Shown here piece by piece: positions 1-13,043 of a DNA stretch of 64,000 nucleotides. The stretch lies in NCBI GenBank assembly GCA_028551475.1, contig CM052354.1:23893258-23957257 (forward strand), in the 5' to 3' direction. The notes under the pieces were generated by a model, which made no database searches, was not told where the DNA came from, and saw only the letters and a program-made list of their open reading frames with translations. This stretch comes from Casuarina equisetifolia. Taxonomy: Eukaryota > Streptophyta > Magnoliopsida > Fagales > Casuarinaceae. The stretch's first letter is position 1; every line of letters begins with the position of its first letter. The position numbers and the translations under genes were made by a program.

Positions 1-3000
1 TCAGTATGAATAACAGTGCCATTAACAACCGCTGTCTGACCTCTTCCTACTGGAACTATCACATCTTCTTCATATTGTTCAGCTTCTCCATTTCTATTGG
101 CTTCTGCTTCATCTTTGTCTTCTTCCTCTTCTTCTAGCTCTTCTTCAGATTCGGGTATTGGAGCAAGTGACTTTCCTTGAGCAAAGAAAGGAAAAACAGT
201 TACTTAGTAATCTGGGAGATAACTTTAACCTCACAATTAGACTGCAGATCAATAATGATAAAAGCAGGAAGATCTGTACGCCACAAATTTTCAAGAAAAT
301 GATTAGTCACAGAAGCCTGGCAGCTATGCATTCAGAGAAGGGGTCTGATTTAGATTCATAATATTTTACTCTAAAACAACATCAGTCCAGGTAGTGAAAA
401 ATGATATGTTACAGAGGGAGGCAACGTCTGATATAATCTTAAATCATATGATATGGTGAAGGGGAAGAACACTTGACAGAGCCTGATTAAGCAATGGAGA
501 ATCGACAAATTGAACCCCAGTTCAATTGGAAAAAGTAATTGAAATAAACCTGTTTCCATGACAAAACAAATCAATCACTTAGATGGCCATCAAATTTCAA
601 CAAATTTACAGCTTAAATTGTGGCAGTCTCATGTAACAGCCATGTTGCAGCAAACTGACCAACTTTCACATGTTGACCCAAGTAGATAACTACCTAGATC
701 AAAAGCCAAACATGATTAGCTGAATGGTGACAACGGCATGACATTCAAGTAAAAACTGTGGAAAGGGGAAATTACCACGACAATAGTTGAAGCATCATAG
801 CAAAAGACAAAACAGGTGAACAGTGATTACATGTACATGGGTAACAAACAGTTAAGTAACAATATACCAAGTTACACAAACAATGAGAAGAAAACCAGTA
901 TCACCAAAATACAAGGATAGCAGGTGATAAAGATCTTGATAAAATCCATGAAAATATCATGCTAGCTCTGACTATACACCTCATGATATCTCTTCCAGTG
1001 AAATCCAAAATTACTCCAACAAAAAACAATCCATACAAAAATGATGGAAGTCTCAAAAGAAGATGTGAAAGAGGTGAGAGTCTACCAATTGGGTCTTCAA
1101 ACGAGCTTGAAGGTTTAGATAGACTTCTGATGATGGATTCAAATCCAAGAGCCTGTTGACATCAAAAAGCGCTGATTGATACTCCTTAAGGGTGACAAGT
1201 GTTTGTGCCCGCAGCATTAGAGCTCCAGTGTGATCGTGGTCAAACTCAAGCACTGACGTACATTCTTCTGCTGCCTAATGGTATAACAAAAATTGAAAAT
1301 TACCAAAACTAACCAATCATAATAATCATACTGTATGACTTGGGAGAAAATTTTGATAAGATAATAGCAAAAGGAAAGATACAATCAATGACAAGCTCAA
1401 TCAACCATTCAGATTCCAGACAAAATTACTCAACTGAACTTAAGCTGCACCCTCAACATTCCAAGGGATAAACATGTATTTTATACTTCTTGAACCTAAG
1501 CCATGAAAAATGCAAAACTTCATAGCAGTGATTCCTTTTACAGCTTTCTGAAGTAAAACTTTTGACTTCCACTTGGCAATGCCTATGATAACACAGCTGT
1601 ACGGCACTGCCACTGGATAATTAAATAAATAAATAAATAAATAAATAAAATAGTAACACAGACTATTTGAGACACATTCCCTCCTTGATGAGTGCAAAAT
1701 ATGCAATATTCTAGTAGGGAAACAGATATAAGCCCTTGTTTAATGATATAAGGCTAATACTCCCTCCATTGAAATTGTTTTAGAGTTGCCTCTAAGGAAC
1801 ATAGTCAGAGACAAGTATTTTTTTTTTATAGAACAATTAATTTGAATCCAGTTATGCTCGTCTCTCAGAGTTGACACCTAGAACATGTATCTTACGAACC
1901 AATAAAACCACCACAGTGTGAAATAGGCTTCCACAAAGGTTTAAATCGAGGTCAACCTCTAAGAGATGAAATCACTGAGGCTGCAAAAGACACATTCTGG
2001 TTGCTTCCATATGAAAGCAAAGAGGCTTATGAGAATCCTGCCCAAAAAATTGGATTGAAATTCAAAAGTACATAGTACGATTGAGGCTATATGTACTACT
2101 AGATCCTTAAATAGTATTTCAAATAAGAACAAAATGATAAAGGAAAATTATGTCAGCTAAAACTAGAAAGTTTAATTAAAGCAGATATCAGCATTGCATC
2201 CAGTTTAACCAAGTTTATGAACTTTTTTTACACAAACTTATCGTCAGGAGATAAAGGGAATGAGACAGGAAGGTATTTCATAGTGCTGCCAATGAGAAAA
2301 CCAGTCCTCATTCTAAGGGAGCATAACCTTAGCCAATCCAGCATATGCGGTAATATACTGTTCTCTGACACGTGGGTTTCTACTTTAATCAGTTCTGGTG
2401 GCATGCAGCTTATGCGTTTGGCAATCAGAAACTTAAGTGCACTCTAAATCAAGAATAAGACAGCAGATGTACAAGCACAGACCGAGTAAACAACCATATC
2501 CCTCATCTACACGTATGTTGCAGGATTGAAACAAGCTTGTTCGAGAAGCATAATTAAGAAAAACTGTAACAAGACTTTTATGAAGATTTTTGTAGAGCTT
2601 GTCCGGTCCTTTAGCTCCAATTGAAGTAAGGTCTTCTTCCTAATAAAAATATTTTTCCCATTACTATCATCTGACGTATGGTGTAGCCATGCTTTTCTGT
2701 CATCTATCCCAAGCCTTCTATTCTTCAATCTATGTAGAACATTAGATGTGTTAGTAACATCTGAGCTTATCAACTCACATCTAAGGCAAATCCTTTTAGA
2801 GAATTTATTCTTGTCAATATTTTACTCCATTTATCAACCTCACTTGCACTTAATACTAAAGCATGTTGTTCATTAGTTAGGCTGATTTTTTGCAACCTCT
2901 TGGATATCTCTTTTTGGATTGAGAGGTATTTGAAAGGCATAGCGAACTTCGATAACTAGAAGTAGATTTCCCTCGATGCTCCCACCCAGAATATGGAAAC

Positions 3001-3762
3001 ATCTTTCTCTCTCAAACTGCCAATAAGTACAGGAAAAGTACCGAAGTGGGTAAAAACAATGAGAACGAGGAGGAACTAACACTATAGATTATGGCATACA
3101 TGCACAGTTGGCCAGCAAGAGATTCAAAAAGGAGCACGCACCACCATTTCATCTCACAACTCTCTCCACCTCGTAGTTATAACATCCTACAGCACCGTTA
3201 TTTGAACTACTAGAAATCTGTTTCGTAGTATTTGCTTTGTTAGCCATTAAAATTCAAATTCAACGTTTGCAATGAAGATTATAATTCTTGAACTGCCCGT
3301 CATGGTTTAAAATTTTTGTGCACGGATGCACAAAACCGAAAATGGAGTCACTTGAGTTCCAATGACAACCAAAGAGGCTTCTCCTCTGCAATCAAAATCG
3401 TCGGTAACAAGTGAATTTGGATTGAACTCTTCCCAAAATTTCCACTTGTTTCTTCGTCCTCCCATGTATTAAATCCAAAAAAAAATCATATGTAAAGCTA
3501 GCCCCTTCCTAATCGACAAGCAGTCAACAACACATCCAAGCACACATGGATACATAGATATGATCGAAAGAAGAGGCAAAACCTTGCTGAAATCGTGGAG
3601 TTTGAGAAAACAAGCAGCTCGGTTGCTATGAAGAGCGATCTTCTGGGGCTTGGTCTTGGCCATCCCCAGGGCTTCGGTGTAGAACCCCAGCGCTTCCGAG
3701 TACCGTCCCTCCCGATACAGGTGGTGCGCCCGCTCGATCTTGTTCAACGCCGCGGACGCCAT
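1..3762 (-). CDS. TPR (tetratricopeptide repeat) protein, 3' end beyond window
   Basis: Three exons are visible on the minus strand: 3583-3762 (ATG at 3762), 1086-1274, and 170 to below 1. All junctions are GT-AG and in phase 0. Exon 1 encodes 60 residues with a TPR helix pair (IERAHHLYREGRYSEALGFY, then NRAACFLKL). Exon 2 encodes 63 residues continuing the repeats (GALMLRAQTLVTLKEYQSAL). Exon 3 opens with SLAPIPE and runs into a long Glu/Asp-rich acidic stretch before leaving the window. The start ATG is the first in frame and sits just before the TPR. TPR proteins are protein-protein scaffolds, often co-chaperone adaptors, and this layout (N-terminal TPRs, then an acidic region) resembles a small uncharacterised plant family. 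The partner is unknown. Intron 1 (1275-3582) is long and AT-rich. Confidence 0.85.
1622..1650. repeat. (AAAT)n microsatellite in intron 1 of the TPR gene
   Basis: About seven tandem AAAT units. This is a simple repeat lying wholly inside an intron. Confidence 0.85.
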
Positions 3763-4690
3763 GGCGATCGATGTAGCACAATCAATCTCAACCGTGCGTT
3801 ACCTAAATGTTCTTTCTCCTTGTTTAAAATTCAGGATTTGAATCTGAGAGGCTTGGATCAGCAAACAAACTGGGAGGAATGGGAACAACTGGTTTGATTT
3901 ATTTGTGGGAAGCGTGTGTGAGCGCGTGTTTTGAAAATTGCAAAGACGGCAACATGTGCTCTGAGCCCGCCAACTAACTCGAAACAGGTGGACGGTGAAC
4001 CATATGCCTCCCCTTCCTGTCGTTTTATTATCTAATTATTGGACACGACTGGCCTCGCCATATACCATTTATCATATCTTACATTCTCGAACCATCATGC
4101 GAAAAAGGTTTAATGTAGACTTAGTTTCATGTAAACAATTAATATAATAAGAGAAATAATCAAATCACTTTATTTTTTGATTTTTTTATTCACACATTGT
4201 TAAAAGAAGGAGAAGACTTAAACCTTTAACCAAATAAACTCATTACTTAAATCACTTACTTCATATAATTAAATCATCTCATTTACTTTTCTAATGTTAA
4301 AGAATGAAATATGTTACATAATTTGACTTTAATATCACTTGTTATCAGTTTAAATTTCAATAGCTTTATTTTAATATTAATAATAAAATGAAATGAAATT
4401 TACACAAATAAAAATACAATTTGCATGTGCAAAATTCTATTTTAATTATAATCAAGCAAGCTAAAACGGTACATAATTTATACATGGGAAAGTCCAACAA
4501 TTTGATATTAAGCAAAGGTGCTGAACATAACTTCAAACCCGCATCGTCCAAACATTTATTGATTGGAAAAAGGAGGCAAAGCGATTTATGATTACAACGT
4601 CACGCCGGGCTCTTGGCCGGAGTGAAGCATGAGGACCCATGCTACTTAAATGTAGACACTACTACAACTAAACCATGCGTCTGCTTTTTC
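3763..4690. other. Intergenic space between TPR gene and aminotransferase gene
   Basis: This holds the divergent-side promoter of the TPR gene and the 3' flank of the aminotransferase gene. It is AT-rich. The only structure I see is a possible old SINE-like copy (4150-4275). No supported gene. Confidence 0.6.
4150..4275 (-). mobile_element. Possible decayed tRNA-derived SINE
   Basis: Read on the minus strand, a box-B-like GGTTTAAGTCT is followed about 20 bp later by a TGTGTGAATAAAAAAATC tail. This is the same order as the clearer copy at 10408-10524. The box A region is poor. This call rests on similarity to the other two copies only. Confidence 0.3.
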
Positions 4691-7600
4691 CTACTTTGAA
4701 TTGTTCTGATCAAGTACTGGCAAAGCTTGGGACATAACTTCAGCGGCATGTTCAAGCTCCTGCTCGGTTATGATCAATGGAGGCACAAGCCTAACGACAT
4801 TTCCTTTTCCAGCTGTTAGCACAAGAAGGCCAGCGTTTCGGCATGCATCAACAAAGGGGCTAGCAGGCACATCCAGCTCAATTCCAATAATAAGCCCGAG
4901 TCCACGTATTTCTCTGACATGCGAGTTTCCTCCAAGCTTCTGCTTCAGGATTTCTTTGAAGTAAAGGCCTTTCTTGGAGACACTGGCTAAGAAACTAGGA
5001 TTTGAGATTTTATCTAGAACAGCAAGGGCAGCGCCACAGACAAGAGGCCCGCCAGCAAATGTGCTCCCATGCTCCCCATAATTGATGGCAGAACCAACTC
5101 TCTCTGTCACTAATGCAGCTCCGATAGGTAGGCCTCCGGCGAGAGGCTTGGCGAGTGTCATTATATCAGGGAATACCCCATAGGCCTCATGGGCCCAGAG
5201 GTATCCAGTTCGACCCAAACCACATTGTACCTGCAAAATAAGAGAAAAATAAGAACAAGTATTCCCAAATATACATAATTTCACTTAACTTTCAGCCTAT
5301 TTAATCCTGGTTTGAGGACAAATACCTACATATATATAGAATTAGCCTACACATAATAAAGATTCTGCCACTCCATATGTTAAGTGATCAACACCTGGAC
5401 CTAATGACTGCCATAAAAAGGTGACTCCATCTAACGTATATATTGGATACAAAGTTCAGTACTAAATCATCGATGTCAATAATGGAACCTCATTGGAGAA
5501 AAAATTCAAATTGCAAAAACGGATGTAACAACAACATCAGCAGCTAACACCATTTTCGCCAACTATGTCAGCTCACTGGCAAAATGCTGTTTATGCCCTT
5601 AATAGATAGACCTCATGGATGCACTGTGGTTTAGCCAACTCAGAAGCATCCTTGCTAACAAATACTGAATATTAAGCCTTTTGACTCTACTTGCTTTAGA
5701 ATACTTTTTTCTGGTAATGTTGCATGTGTAAGTCTTTTTAATGTTGACACGATATGTGTGAATGCTATATCTCCTCCAAAACCCTCTTTTGGTAGGACCA
5801 AGAAGGAAATGGTTGTCCGATAAGAATCCTATGAGAAAGTACCACGTAGATCTACTAGACAGATACTGAAACTGTTGCATGTTGGAAATGAATTCTCAGT
5901 GGAGAAGCCATAACTATCCTTTGTGCAACAGGATGTAACTATGGTGATTCTGGACATTTCCACTCAAAGAACTTGAACTTGCAAATCACTTGGCCTTCAC
6001 CATTGAAGAAGATAATCGACCAATTGAGCAATTGACTTAAAGCAATTTGCCACTATATTCTAAATGGCTATATAAATATTGAAAAAGAAGATTGAGAAGT
6101 AGATACAGATCCACAAAAGCAAACAAATGGGTAACAATCTCTCTATCACAATTCATATCAACCAAGCAGGTTAAGCATCAAAAAACTACAGGCCCACTGC
6201 TCAAAAAGCATGACGCCATCAACACTACCATTTTCCCCATAAAACAGCAAGAGCCAAACAGATGCAGTAGACTATCCACCAACAATAGATAACCTCTTTC
6301 TCCATAAATATTAAAAAAGCAGCAATAAACCTGAAGAACTACAACTTGCAACTACAGGTTTAACCATGATATGCATTCTTTAAACTGAACACAAAAAAAG
6401 ATTTATTATAATTTCTTTAAAAGAATTGATCGGTTAAAAAAACTCAGGCAGTCAATCATAAGGGAATGATAAGAATATAACCCCATTCTCCGCCTCTCAT
6501 TTCAGCTGCAAAGAAACACTATCTGGTCCGAACACCATACTTATGGTCCAAACACTACCTCATTCTCTCCCATTCTCATTTCAGTGGGAAGGGATGCTGC
6601 TAATATAAATGATGATAGTAATGAGTTTTTAAATACCAGAATAAATAGAAAACTCAGTGTGTGAAATCTAAGTGAAAATGATATACAATGTATTAGTCTA
6701 CCTAGATCCCTCTCATATGGTGATCAGCTCACACTTAAGAGGAAACAGTGGGAAAAAACTTTACTCTACCTTACAGTACACGGTATGCCATGCAGAGACA
6801 TATTTACATAAGTACAAACAAAAAGCATATCAACAACAAAAAATTAAAACACAAACAGTTGCATCACCACCCACTAGGGAATAAAAACAAGATCTGATTT
6901 TAAGTGTCTATTTTCTAGACACTATGTGTTCTGATATCAACAAAAGGTTGATGAGGTATTGCCAAGAATCTCATAATCAAGTACTAAGCATTGAAGTCCA
7001 TTTAGTAGAGAAATAGACAGGCCGAAATTTTCATATTCTGGGAAGAAAATTGGGGAAAAAAAATCTTTTAGGACTCAGGACAGGAAAGTTAGTAGGACAG
7101 TATTTCATCACTAACATTCCCAATACAAGCTGATCACAGAAGTTTTGACCTCTTAGTCAGTGCTCAAACAGAAATTATTTTCTGATATCAACAATTAGGT
7201 TTTAAAAAACCAAAAGACAGAACACTAATTTGCGGGCATGCATGTTTCTATTATCTAGATGCAACTAAAAATCAACTTAAACAGTTGGTTACCTCATCAA
7301 AGACCAGCAGAGCCCCGGAATCATCACAAGCACTGCGCAAAAATTGTAAGAATTCCTTTGTCGCACTGTGTATACCCCCTTCACCTTGGATAGGTTCCAC
7401 AAAAACCGCAGCAGTTTTCCCTTTTTGAATGAACTCCTTTGTAGCTTGTATATTTCCATACTCCAAAAAAGTGACTCCAGGCATAACAGGTTCGTAAGGT
7501 GATCTGTAATGCTCTTTGCTTGTCAAAGCAACAGAACCCATGGTCCGACCGTGGAAGCTATTAGTGAAAGATATGAAACCTGTTGCAGGCTCTTCGGCAT

Positions 7601-8685
7601 CAGGATCTGCGTGTCTCTGAAACTTCCTTGCAAATTTGATAGCAGCCTCATTTGCTTCCGTTCCAGAATTTGTGAAAAATACGCGATCAGCAAAAGAAGA
7701 AGCCACTAGACGCTCAGCAAGCTCCACCTGCATGAACATATATTATTAATACTTAAAGAACTTTTCAACAATTTCAGGGGTGGAGAACATTTCTGCCATA
7801 CTTCCTTCTCTTTTCTTTTCTTGCTTTTCCTATCTTTCCTTCCTGCTCTCCTTTCTTCCTTCTTTGGTTAACACAGCACTTATCTCTATTTTTTAACATG
7901 TTTTAGGCAAACACAACAACTAGCATTTCATTTCTTCCCATAAGCAATTACAAGTTAACATCTTCTTTAGATTTTAGCCAAGCTAATCACATTATTAATG
8001 TCAATTTGATCAGGGGGGTTGAAGATATTTTCAACACTGTAAGAACTGAGTACATTACACGTCGTTTAATATAGGTTATGGAGAACACATCCATTGAGGT
8101 TGACTCAATTAGCTTCCAGTCTCATCCAAAATCTTCCAGTCTCATCCAAAATTAGTATTGTTCTGATTACTAAATAAGCAACCATATGATGATTTAGTGA
8201 AACCACGAAATAAAGAAAGAAAGAATTGGAAATGAACAAACCTGAGGGAGGGAATAGTACATGTTGCTGACATGAGTGAGGATAGACGCCTGCTCAACGA
8301 CGGCCTTCAACCAATCCTCATCGGCGTGCCCTAGCGCATTCACTGCAATCCCGGCGCTCATGTCCAGATACTCCCGCCCCTCAACGTCGTACAATTTACA
8401 GCCCTTGCCACTGGCGAGCACAACCGGTGTTCTCGCGTAGGTTCCCACCAGAACCCTGGCCTCCGCCTCCATCACATCCTTGCTCTTGGGAAGCCCTGTC
8501 TTCACCGCGTAGCCATCCGCCGCTTGGACATCCACATTCAGGCATGCAGTCGCGTGCAGCGCTCTCCGCCCGCTGCCGATCCCGACCGACGACGGCTGCT
8601 CTCTGTATCGGTGGGTCGAGCGGCGTAGGCGGAGGTCGCAAGACAGGGATAGTTGATTGTTGAGGCAGGAGTGAACGGAACTCAT
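4691..8685 (-). CDS. WIN1: Acetylornithine aminotransferase, organellar (arginine biosynthesis)
   Basis: Three exons: 8242-8685, 7293-7727 and 4691-5230, with GT-AG borders in phase 0, giving 472 residues. The enzyme is a PLP-dependent class-III transaminase that converts N-acetylglutamate 5-semialdehyde to N2-acetylornithine with glutamate as amino donor, in the plastid arginine pathway. Residues 1 to about 60 are Ser/Arg-rich and look like a transit peptide. The catalytic region shows [50 protein letters not shown] and [14 protein letters not shown]. The lysine of the last motif, about K321, is the expected PLP Schiff-base residue. The length fits the plant family (about 450-480). The Arabidopsis counterpart is At1g80600 (WIN1/TUP5). 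No key motif is missing, and the gene looks functional. Confidence 0.95.
8111..8152. repeat. Tandem duplication of a 20-21 bp segment in an aminotransferase intron
   Basis: The motif CTTCCAGTCTCATCCAAAAT occurs twice back to back in intron 1 of the aminotransferase gene. It is a small recent local duplication with no obvious function. Confidence 0.85.
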
Positions 8686-9365
8686 GGCTGCTCTAGAGAA
8701 AAAGCGGAGAGGAAGTTTGCACTTGGGACGCGTTCGTACAACCCTGACTTACTTGGGTTTTGTCTATTCTGCTTTCAGTTGGCGCGTGCGGCAAGTGACA
8801 AGGATCCAAGGCATTCAAACCCCGCTAAAGCTCCCGGTAAAAGACGGAACCTTTATGAACCAAACGTATCAGGTAGGCCCTTCTGAATTGACCTTCCAAT
8901 AAAGAATGATTGCTTGCTGTTTCTTAATTGATCTTACATCCAGACATTCATACAACAACACAAGTAAGTTGTGTTCTTACCCAGTTTCGTCTTCTTTTTC
9001 ACAACTGAAGAGAAGACGGTGAAAACGACAACGCTGATTGATAACGTCAGATGTTTGATAAAAGTTTCACCTTTCTTATTCAAGCAAGTGGTTTGTCGCA
9101 ATGTCCCCTAGGTTCTGACCCTTGCTTTTCCCAATGGCCAACGCTCGGAAGTCGCAATTCACAAGGCCATCATCATACGTAAACAGGAAATTATAAGATA
9201 AAAATATCTGTCCTGTGTACTGGGTCAATCAAATTCCAAACTTATATGCGAGAGTTAAACTAAGTTCAATAGAGATTTGATTAATTTAGCTGTTTTCTTT
9301 TCTTTATTTATATGTTCGTATCCTGATTGACGAGATAGGCAAAACACGACAGCATTGATAATGTA
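8686..9365. other. Intergenic: upstream of aminotransferase, downstream of PMEI gene
   Basis: This contains the presumed promoter and 5' leader of the aminotransferase gene near 8690-8900 and the 3' flank of the PMEI gene. I see no further gene, RNA or repeat. Confidence 0.6.
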
Positions 9366-9905
9366 TTAAAGTCGCTCGAGGATTCTTTTTGCGGCGTCGG
9401 AGAGATCTTCGTAAATCTTCATCTCAGAAAGAAGATCTGCTGGGATTCGCTCTTTGTAGGCGCCAATGCTGGACTGGCATGTGAGCTCGTAGTTAAGCGC
9501 CTCACCCACAAACTTCTCAGCATTCTCGTATTTCCTGTTCTTCAGACCAGAGGTGGCAGCAGAGAGGTCTTTTCTGGCAGAGGAATAACCTTGGCCGCAC
9601 CGTTGGAGGATGCTCTTCACGGCTTGCTCTTCGGTGCCGGAGGCCAGTGTGGACATGTTGGCTGCCAAGCTCGTCGCGTGATTCTCCAGACAATCTACGA
9701 GAATGGCGACGATTCCTACAATATCAGCAGTGGCGCTAGCTGGGTGAGATTTTACACACTGCATGCATGTCGCCGGCACCTCCGCATTGTGACACGCCAT
9801 TTGGATCAACTTGTCGTCGGCGCTAACAAGCTTGGGAGCTTGGCGAGTCCATGTTGGAGGAGTAAGGAGAAGATGAAGTAGAAAGCAAACTGTAGTTAAA
9901 CTCAT
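9366..9905 (-). CDS. Secreted PMEI-domain protein (invertase / pectin methylesterase inhibitor)
   Basis: Single exon, 179 residues. The N-terminus (SLTTVCFLLHLLLTPP) is a signal peptide, so the protein enters the secretory route to cell wall or vacuole. The mature part is an all-helical PMEI fold. Four cysteines have the family spacing (C38, C47, C103, C143) and are expected to form two disulfides, with motifs ACHNAEVPATC before the domain core and YELTCQSSIGAYK before the last helix. C50 and C72 are extra. Family members block either acid invertases or pectin methylesterases by one-to-one binding, and sequence alone does not decide which. The length is normal for the family. A TATA box lies 46 bp upstream of the ATG. 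Confidence 0.9.
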   Translation of the reverse strand: MSLTTVCFLLHLLLTPPTWTRQAPKLVSADDKLIQMACHNAEVPATCMQCVKSHPASATADIVGIVAILVDCLENHATSLAANMSTLASGTEEQAVKSILQRCGQGYSSARKDLSAATSGLKNRKYENAEKFVGEALNYELTCQSSIGAYKERIPADLLSEMKIYEDLSDAAKRILERL

Positions 9906-9950
9906 TGTGTGTGTGTTGTCGATGATAATATTCAGCTTCTCCTCTCGTCA

Positions 9951-9957
9951 TTTTATA
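9951..9957 (-). promoter_or_regulatory. TATA box of the PMEI gene
   Basis: On the minus strand CTATAAAATG lies 46 bp upstream of the ATG at 9905. This spacing predicts a very short 5' leader of about 15-20 nt. There is no other TATA-like element in the near upstream. Confidence 0.55.
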
Positions 9958-10407
9958 GTTGAAAGTTAAGAAAGACGTCGACGTGATGTCTTAACGTCAT
10001 TCATTGCAGAACAACCATTTTCCTTCAAATTCTGTTGCTGTGGGCTGCAATACATGGTTTTCTAGACCTTTTTGTTCTCACGGAATTGATTATCACAGTA
10101 GCATTTATGGTTCTTTTTATCCTCTACACCTTTAGAAGATGCACAATGCATAAAAGCGTGACTTTGTGATTAAATTCTTCACCAAAATATGACAAGAATG
10201 GAAGCAGATGAAAAGTGACCGAGCAGTGAGTTTGTTTCTGTATTTATGATGCTTCAACTGCAGTTTTGAGTCCACTAATGAATTGACTTCTTTTAGAAAA
10301 GAAAGAATATGCATAACATGATAAGACAGCTTTTCACCAATTCAATAGGCCATTCTCCATTTTTATACGCATCGTTCGGTCTGTTTCGTCCCCATCCATA
10401 TAACTTT

Positions 10408-10524
10408 CTTTTTTGTTTTTTAATTTACTCACACACCCAAGAAGGAAGTGAAATTTGAACCCATAACCAATAGAATTGTCAGTCAAGATTTAGCTCAAAA
10501 AATACCACTAAACTAAAGCTCCAT
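10408..10524 (-). mobile_element. tRNA-derived SINE-like element
   Basis: On the minus strand, box A (TTTAGTTTAGTGGTA, near 10503-10518) is followed about 40 bp later by box B (GGGTTCAAATTTCAC, 10448-10462). Then comes a GTGTGTGAGT stretch ending in an A/T-rich tail. The order and spacing match a split RNA polymerase III promoter. It lacks introns and ORFs. A similar tail and box B recur at 47490-47622 and possibly at 4150-4275. Confidence 0.6.
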
Positions 10525-11159
10525 CCAAGATTTCATGAGAATTTTGTGCTCTCCGGTCCTATTACTAGATTTAGAGCTGTTATTTTTCATGCTAAGTCCT
10601 CAATGGAAACTGAACCAAAATACGTGAACACCCATCAACACAATCAAGAGAACATTAGATCATTTTGTGTAGAAATATAGCCCTCTCCTTATGTAAACAA
10701 GTCATCGAATCAATCATGAGGATTTACATTCCTTTTGCCTTCTATCATTCTTGTAAAGTTAATCTGTTTTTTTTCCTCTCTTTATACTAAACCTAGCCCA
10801 CAATTTTGTGGTTGGCTGTTTTTATTTTCTTTTTTTCTCATGTTTAAGGGAGATCCAAGTAAAAGAGGAGAAAGATCTTTGAGAAGGTAGAAGGACTATT
10901 CTAATGTTGTGGCACATGGACTCAATCAGTTTCAACTTCTTGTAATGGTTGAGGATCCAATCTTAATCACAGATTTAGTGATTTGAGCCAAGAAAAAAAA
11001 ATCAAATAAATGTGTTAAAAATTCCAGATAAAAAAATTTAAAGTGATATTTTAAATATCATTTGTAACCTTATAGTAATACGAGTTGATATTCCAAAAGC
11101 AAAATCAATAAATTATCTTATAGTTCAATTAAACAAAAAAAATTACACTTAAAAAAAAA

Positions 11160-12530
11160 AAACAGTAAAATGGATAGATAATAGGTTTAGTCATCAACCA
11201 TCATGGGTTGGTACTCAACCTGTGTTGGTATATTCGGGTGTAGAGTTTGCTAGGATCCGACCGGAGAACAAAATCCAGTACAGTCCGGTGGGTAGAAGAA
11301 TCAGGAACCTGAGGAGAGGGGGCTGTAAGATAAGGAGAATATGGAGAGAAAAGCCTTAAAGTGAACAGAATGAATTTTCTGTGTGTGTATAGTACAATGT
11401 TTGATTTATATTTATAGATTATAGAATTGTTCTAATCATGGAAGGGAAAATATGCAAAATAAATATAATGATTTGCCTAAGTGTAGGACTTATAAGGTAA
11501 CAAAGTTGGTCATTCCTTTGACACGTTAACAGGGGCAGATTTGGCTGAGTCGAAATTGGAGGGTTACTCCGGCCTCTGTGTTGTGCTGGATTGGGTTGTA
11601 ACCATTCCTCGTGGCGGCATCGTCTCAAACGGTCGGAATCCGGTCCCAGGACTAAATCTGTAAGTGCTGTTTCTCCTTTAACCGAAGCTTTTCCTTTTGT
11701 TCCTAACAAATTCTCGTAAGTTCTCTTACTTCTCAATTTCTTTCTCGTCTTGTTGTGTTCTGAACTGTGTTCTGGTTAGGTAGCGTCGTAAGTGTTGAGA
11801 TTTGTGCGTTGGTTGAAGTGTGTTGATTCCGTGAAGTTCCGTTGCTTGTTGTTCAGAATCTGTTGTTTGTTGGTTATGAATTGTGGAGACAAGCTGCAGA
11901 TTTGGTGCCAAAGGGTGAAATGCCCGCAAGTTGTTTGGGAAAAGGTCTGATTGTGTGTTTCATTTGTTGTTGCTCGATGCTATGTTGTTGTGGGTCTTTT
12001 GGGTTGTTTTCTGGTGCGGACAGTTGGGGGTTTTGTGTGGGGAGCCCGTGAGTTGTTTGGGAAAGGATTGTGTGGAGTCTAGTAGCTTGTCTGGTTGATT
12101 GGGTTCATTTTGAAGTGTATTTGGAGTTAGATATTGGTTAGAGAAACAATAGGAGACCATAAAGAGAAGAAGAATAACGATTTGTGGTAGGCCTAGATTG
12201 GGTTTTGCATTCTAATAGGCCCTGTACTAGATCTCAGGCCCGAATTTGTTATAATTGATATTAAAGCCAACCTTATATTCTGAGTTTGAACCACGGAGGG
12301 GGCAACTTGGCAACTAAAATGCCATGGGTCAAAGGGGCATCTAAATGCATGGGGCTAGTGTGGGCCGCTTGGGTGTCAATTGTAGAGCTTGGTGGAAGGT
12401 AACAATCTTAAGGGAGGTTGGGACACGCTCAGGCTTATAGGGACCTGGGTGGGTAATTATATTCAAAAGTAACAGGCGTGGCTTGCCGTTAGGCCTAGGC
12501 CTTTTGGCAAACTGGTCATATTTGTTCCAA
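11160..12530 (+). mobile_element. Probable decayed non-autonomous LTR retrotransposon
   Basis: At about 12251-12265 TGATATTAAAGCC resembles an initiator-Met tRNA primer-binding site (TGGTATCAGAGCC) with three changes. It follows GC-rich text typical of a plant LTR end (GGCCTAGATTGGG, GGCCCGAATTTGTTA). Downstream (12280-12530) is non-coding text of the kind seen in TRIM/LARD interiors. Within it a TTGTTTGGGAAA motif recurs near 11932 and 12054. I cannot define both LTR ends or target duplications, so the borders are rough. The short open frames inside have no domain. Confidence 0.35.
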
Positions 12531-13043
12531 ATTCACTCTGTTATGTCTTGAAGCATATAAGTGTTTGAACCCTTGATATTATTTTGGTGGGAGGGGGAGA
12601 AGAACAAGCAATTTGTGCTTTTCTTCGTGCTTGATTGCCTTAGGCACATTTATCTTTTCCATAGTGAAAGGGATAGCCAGCTCTTTTTACGTTTCTCCCT
12701 ATGTAAGGACAGCCACTTCGTGCTAGTTCATTGTTAAGTGATTAGTGAACTCTCTATAAGCTTGGGTGAAGCAACCAATTTTTGTTTCCATTTTCAAACG
12801 TCATTGACGTGATGCCAGTCCTATATTGTTATTGCTGGTAATTTGTAAATTTTAGTCAAAAGTTTTTTTTCCCCCTTATTTTTTTTTTTATCCTGATGTT
12901 CTTCATGTATGCTAAAATTAACTTCGAACATAAATAATTGCAGGTGATTAAGCGTTGGTGCGGAAAAACGATTTTTTCCACAAAAGAAAGGGCCTGTATT
13001 TGTGGTTTTGTAGCTCAGAGAGTTGCGGGGGACAAGAAAGCAG

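Larger units (their letters stand above)
9906..11159. other. Intergenic space upstream of PMEI gene
   Basis: AT-rich sequence with one SINE-like element (10408-10524). No open frame in it shows a recognisable domain. Confidence 0.6.
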
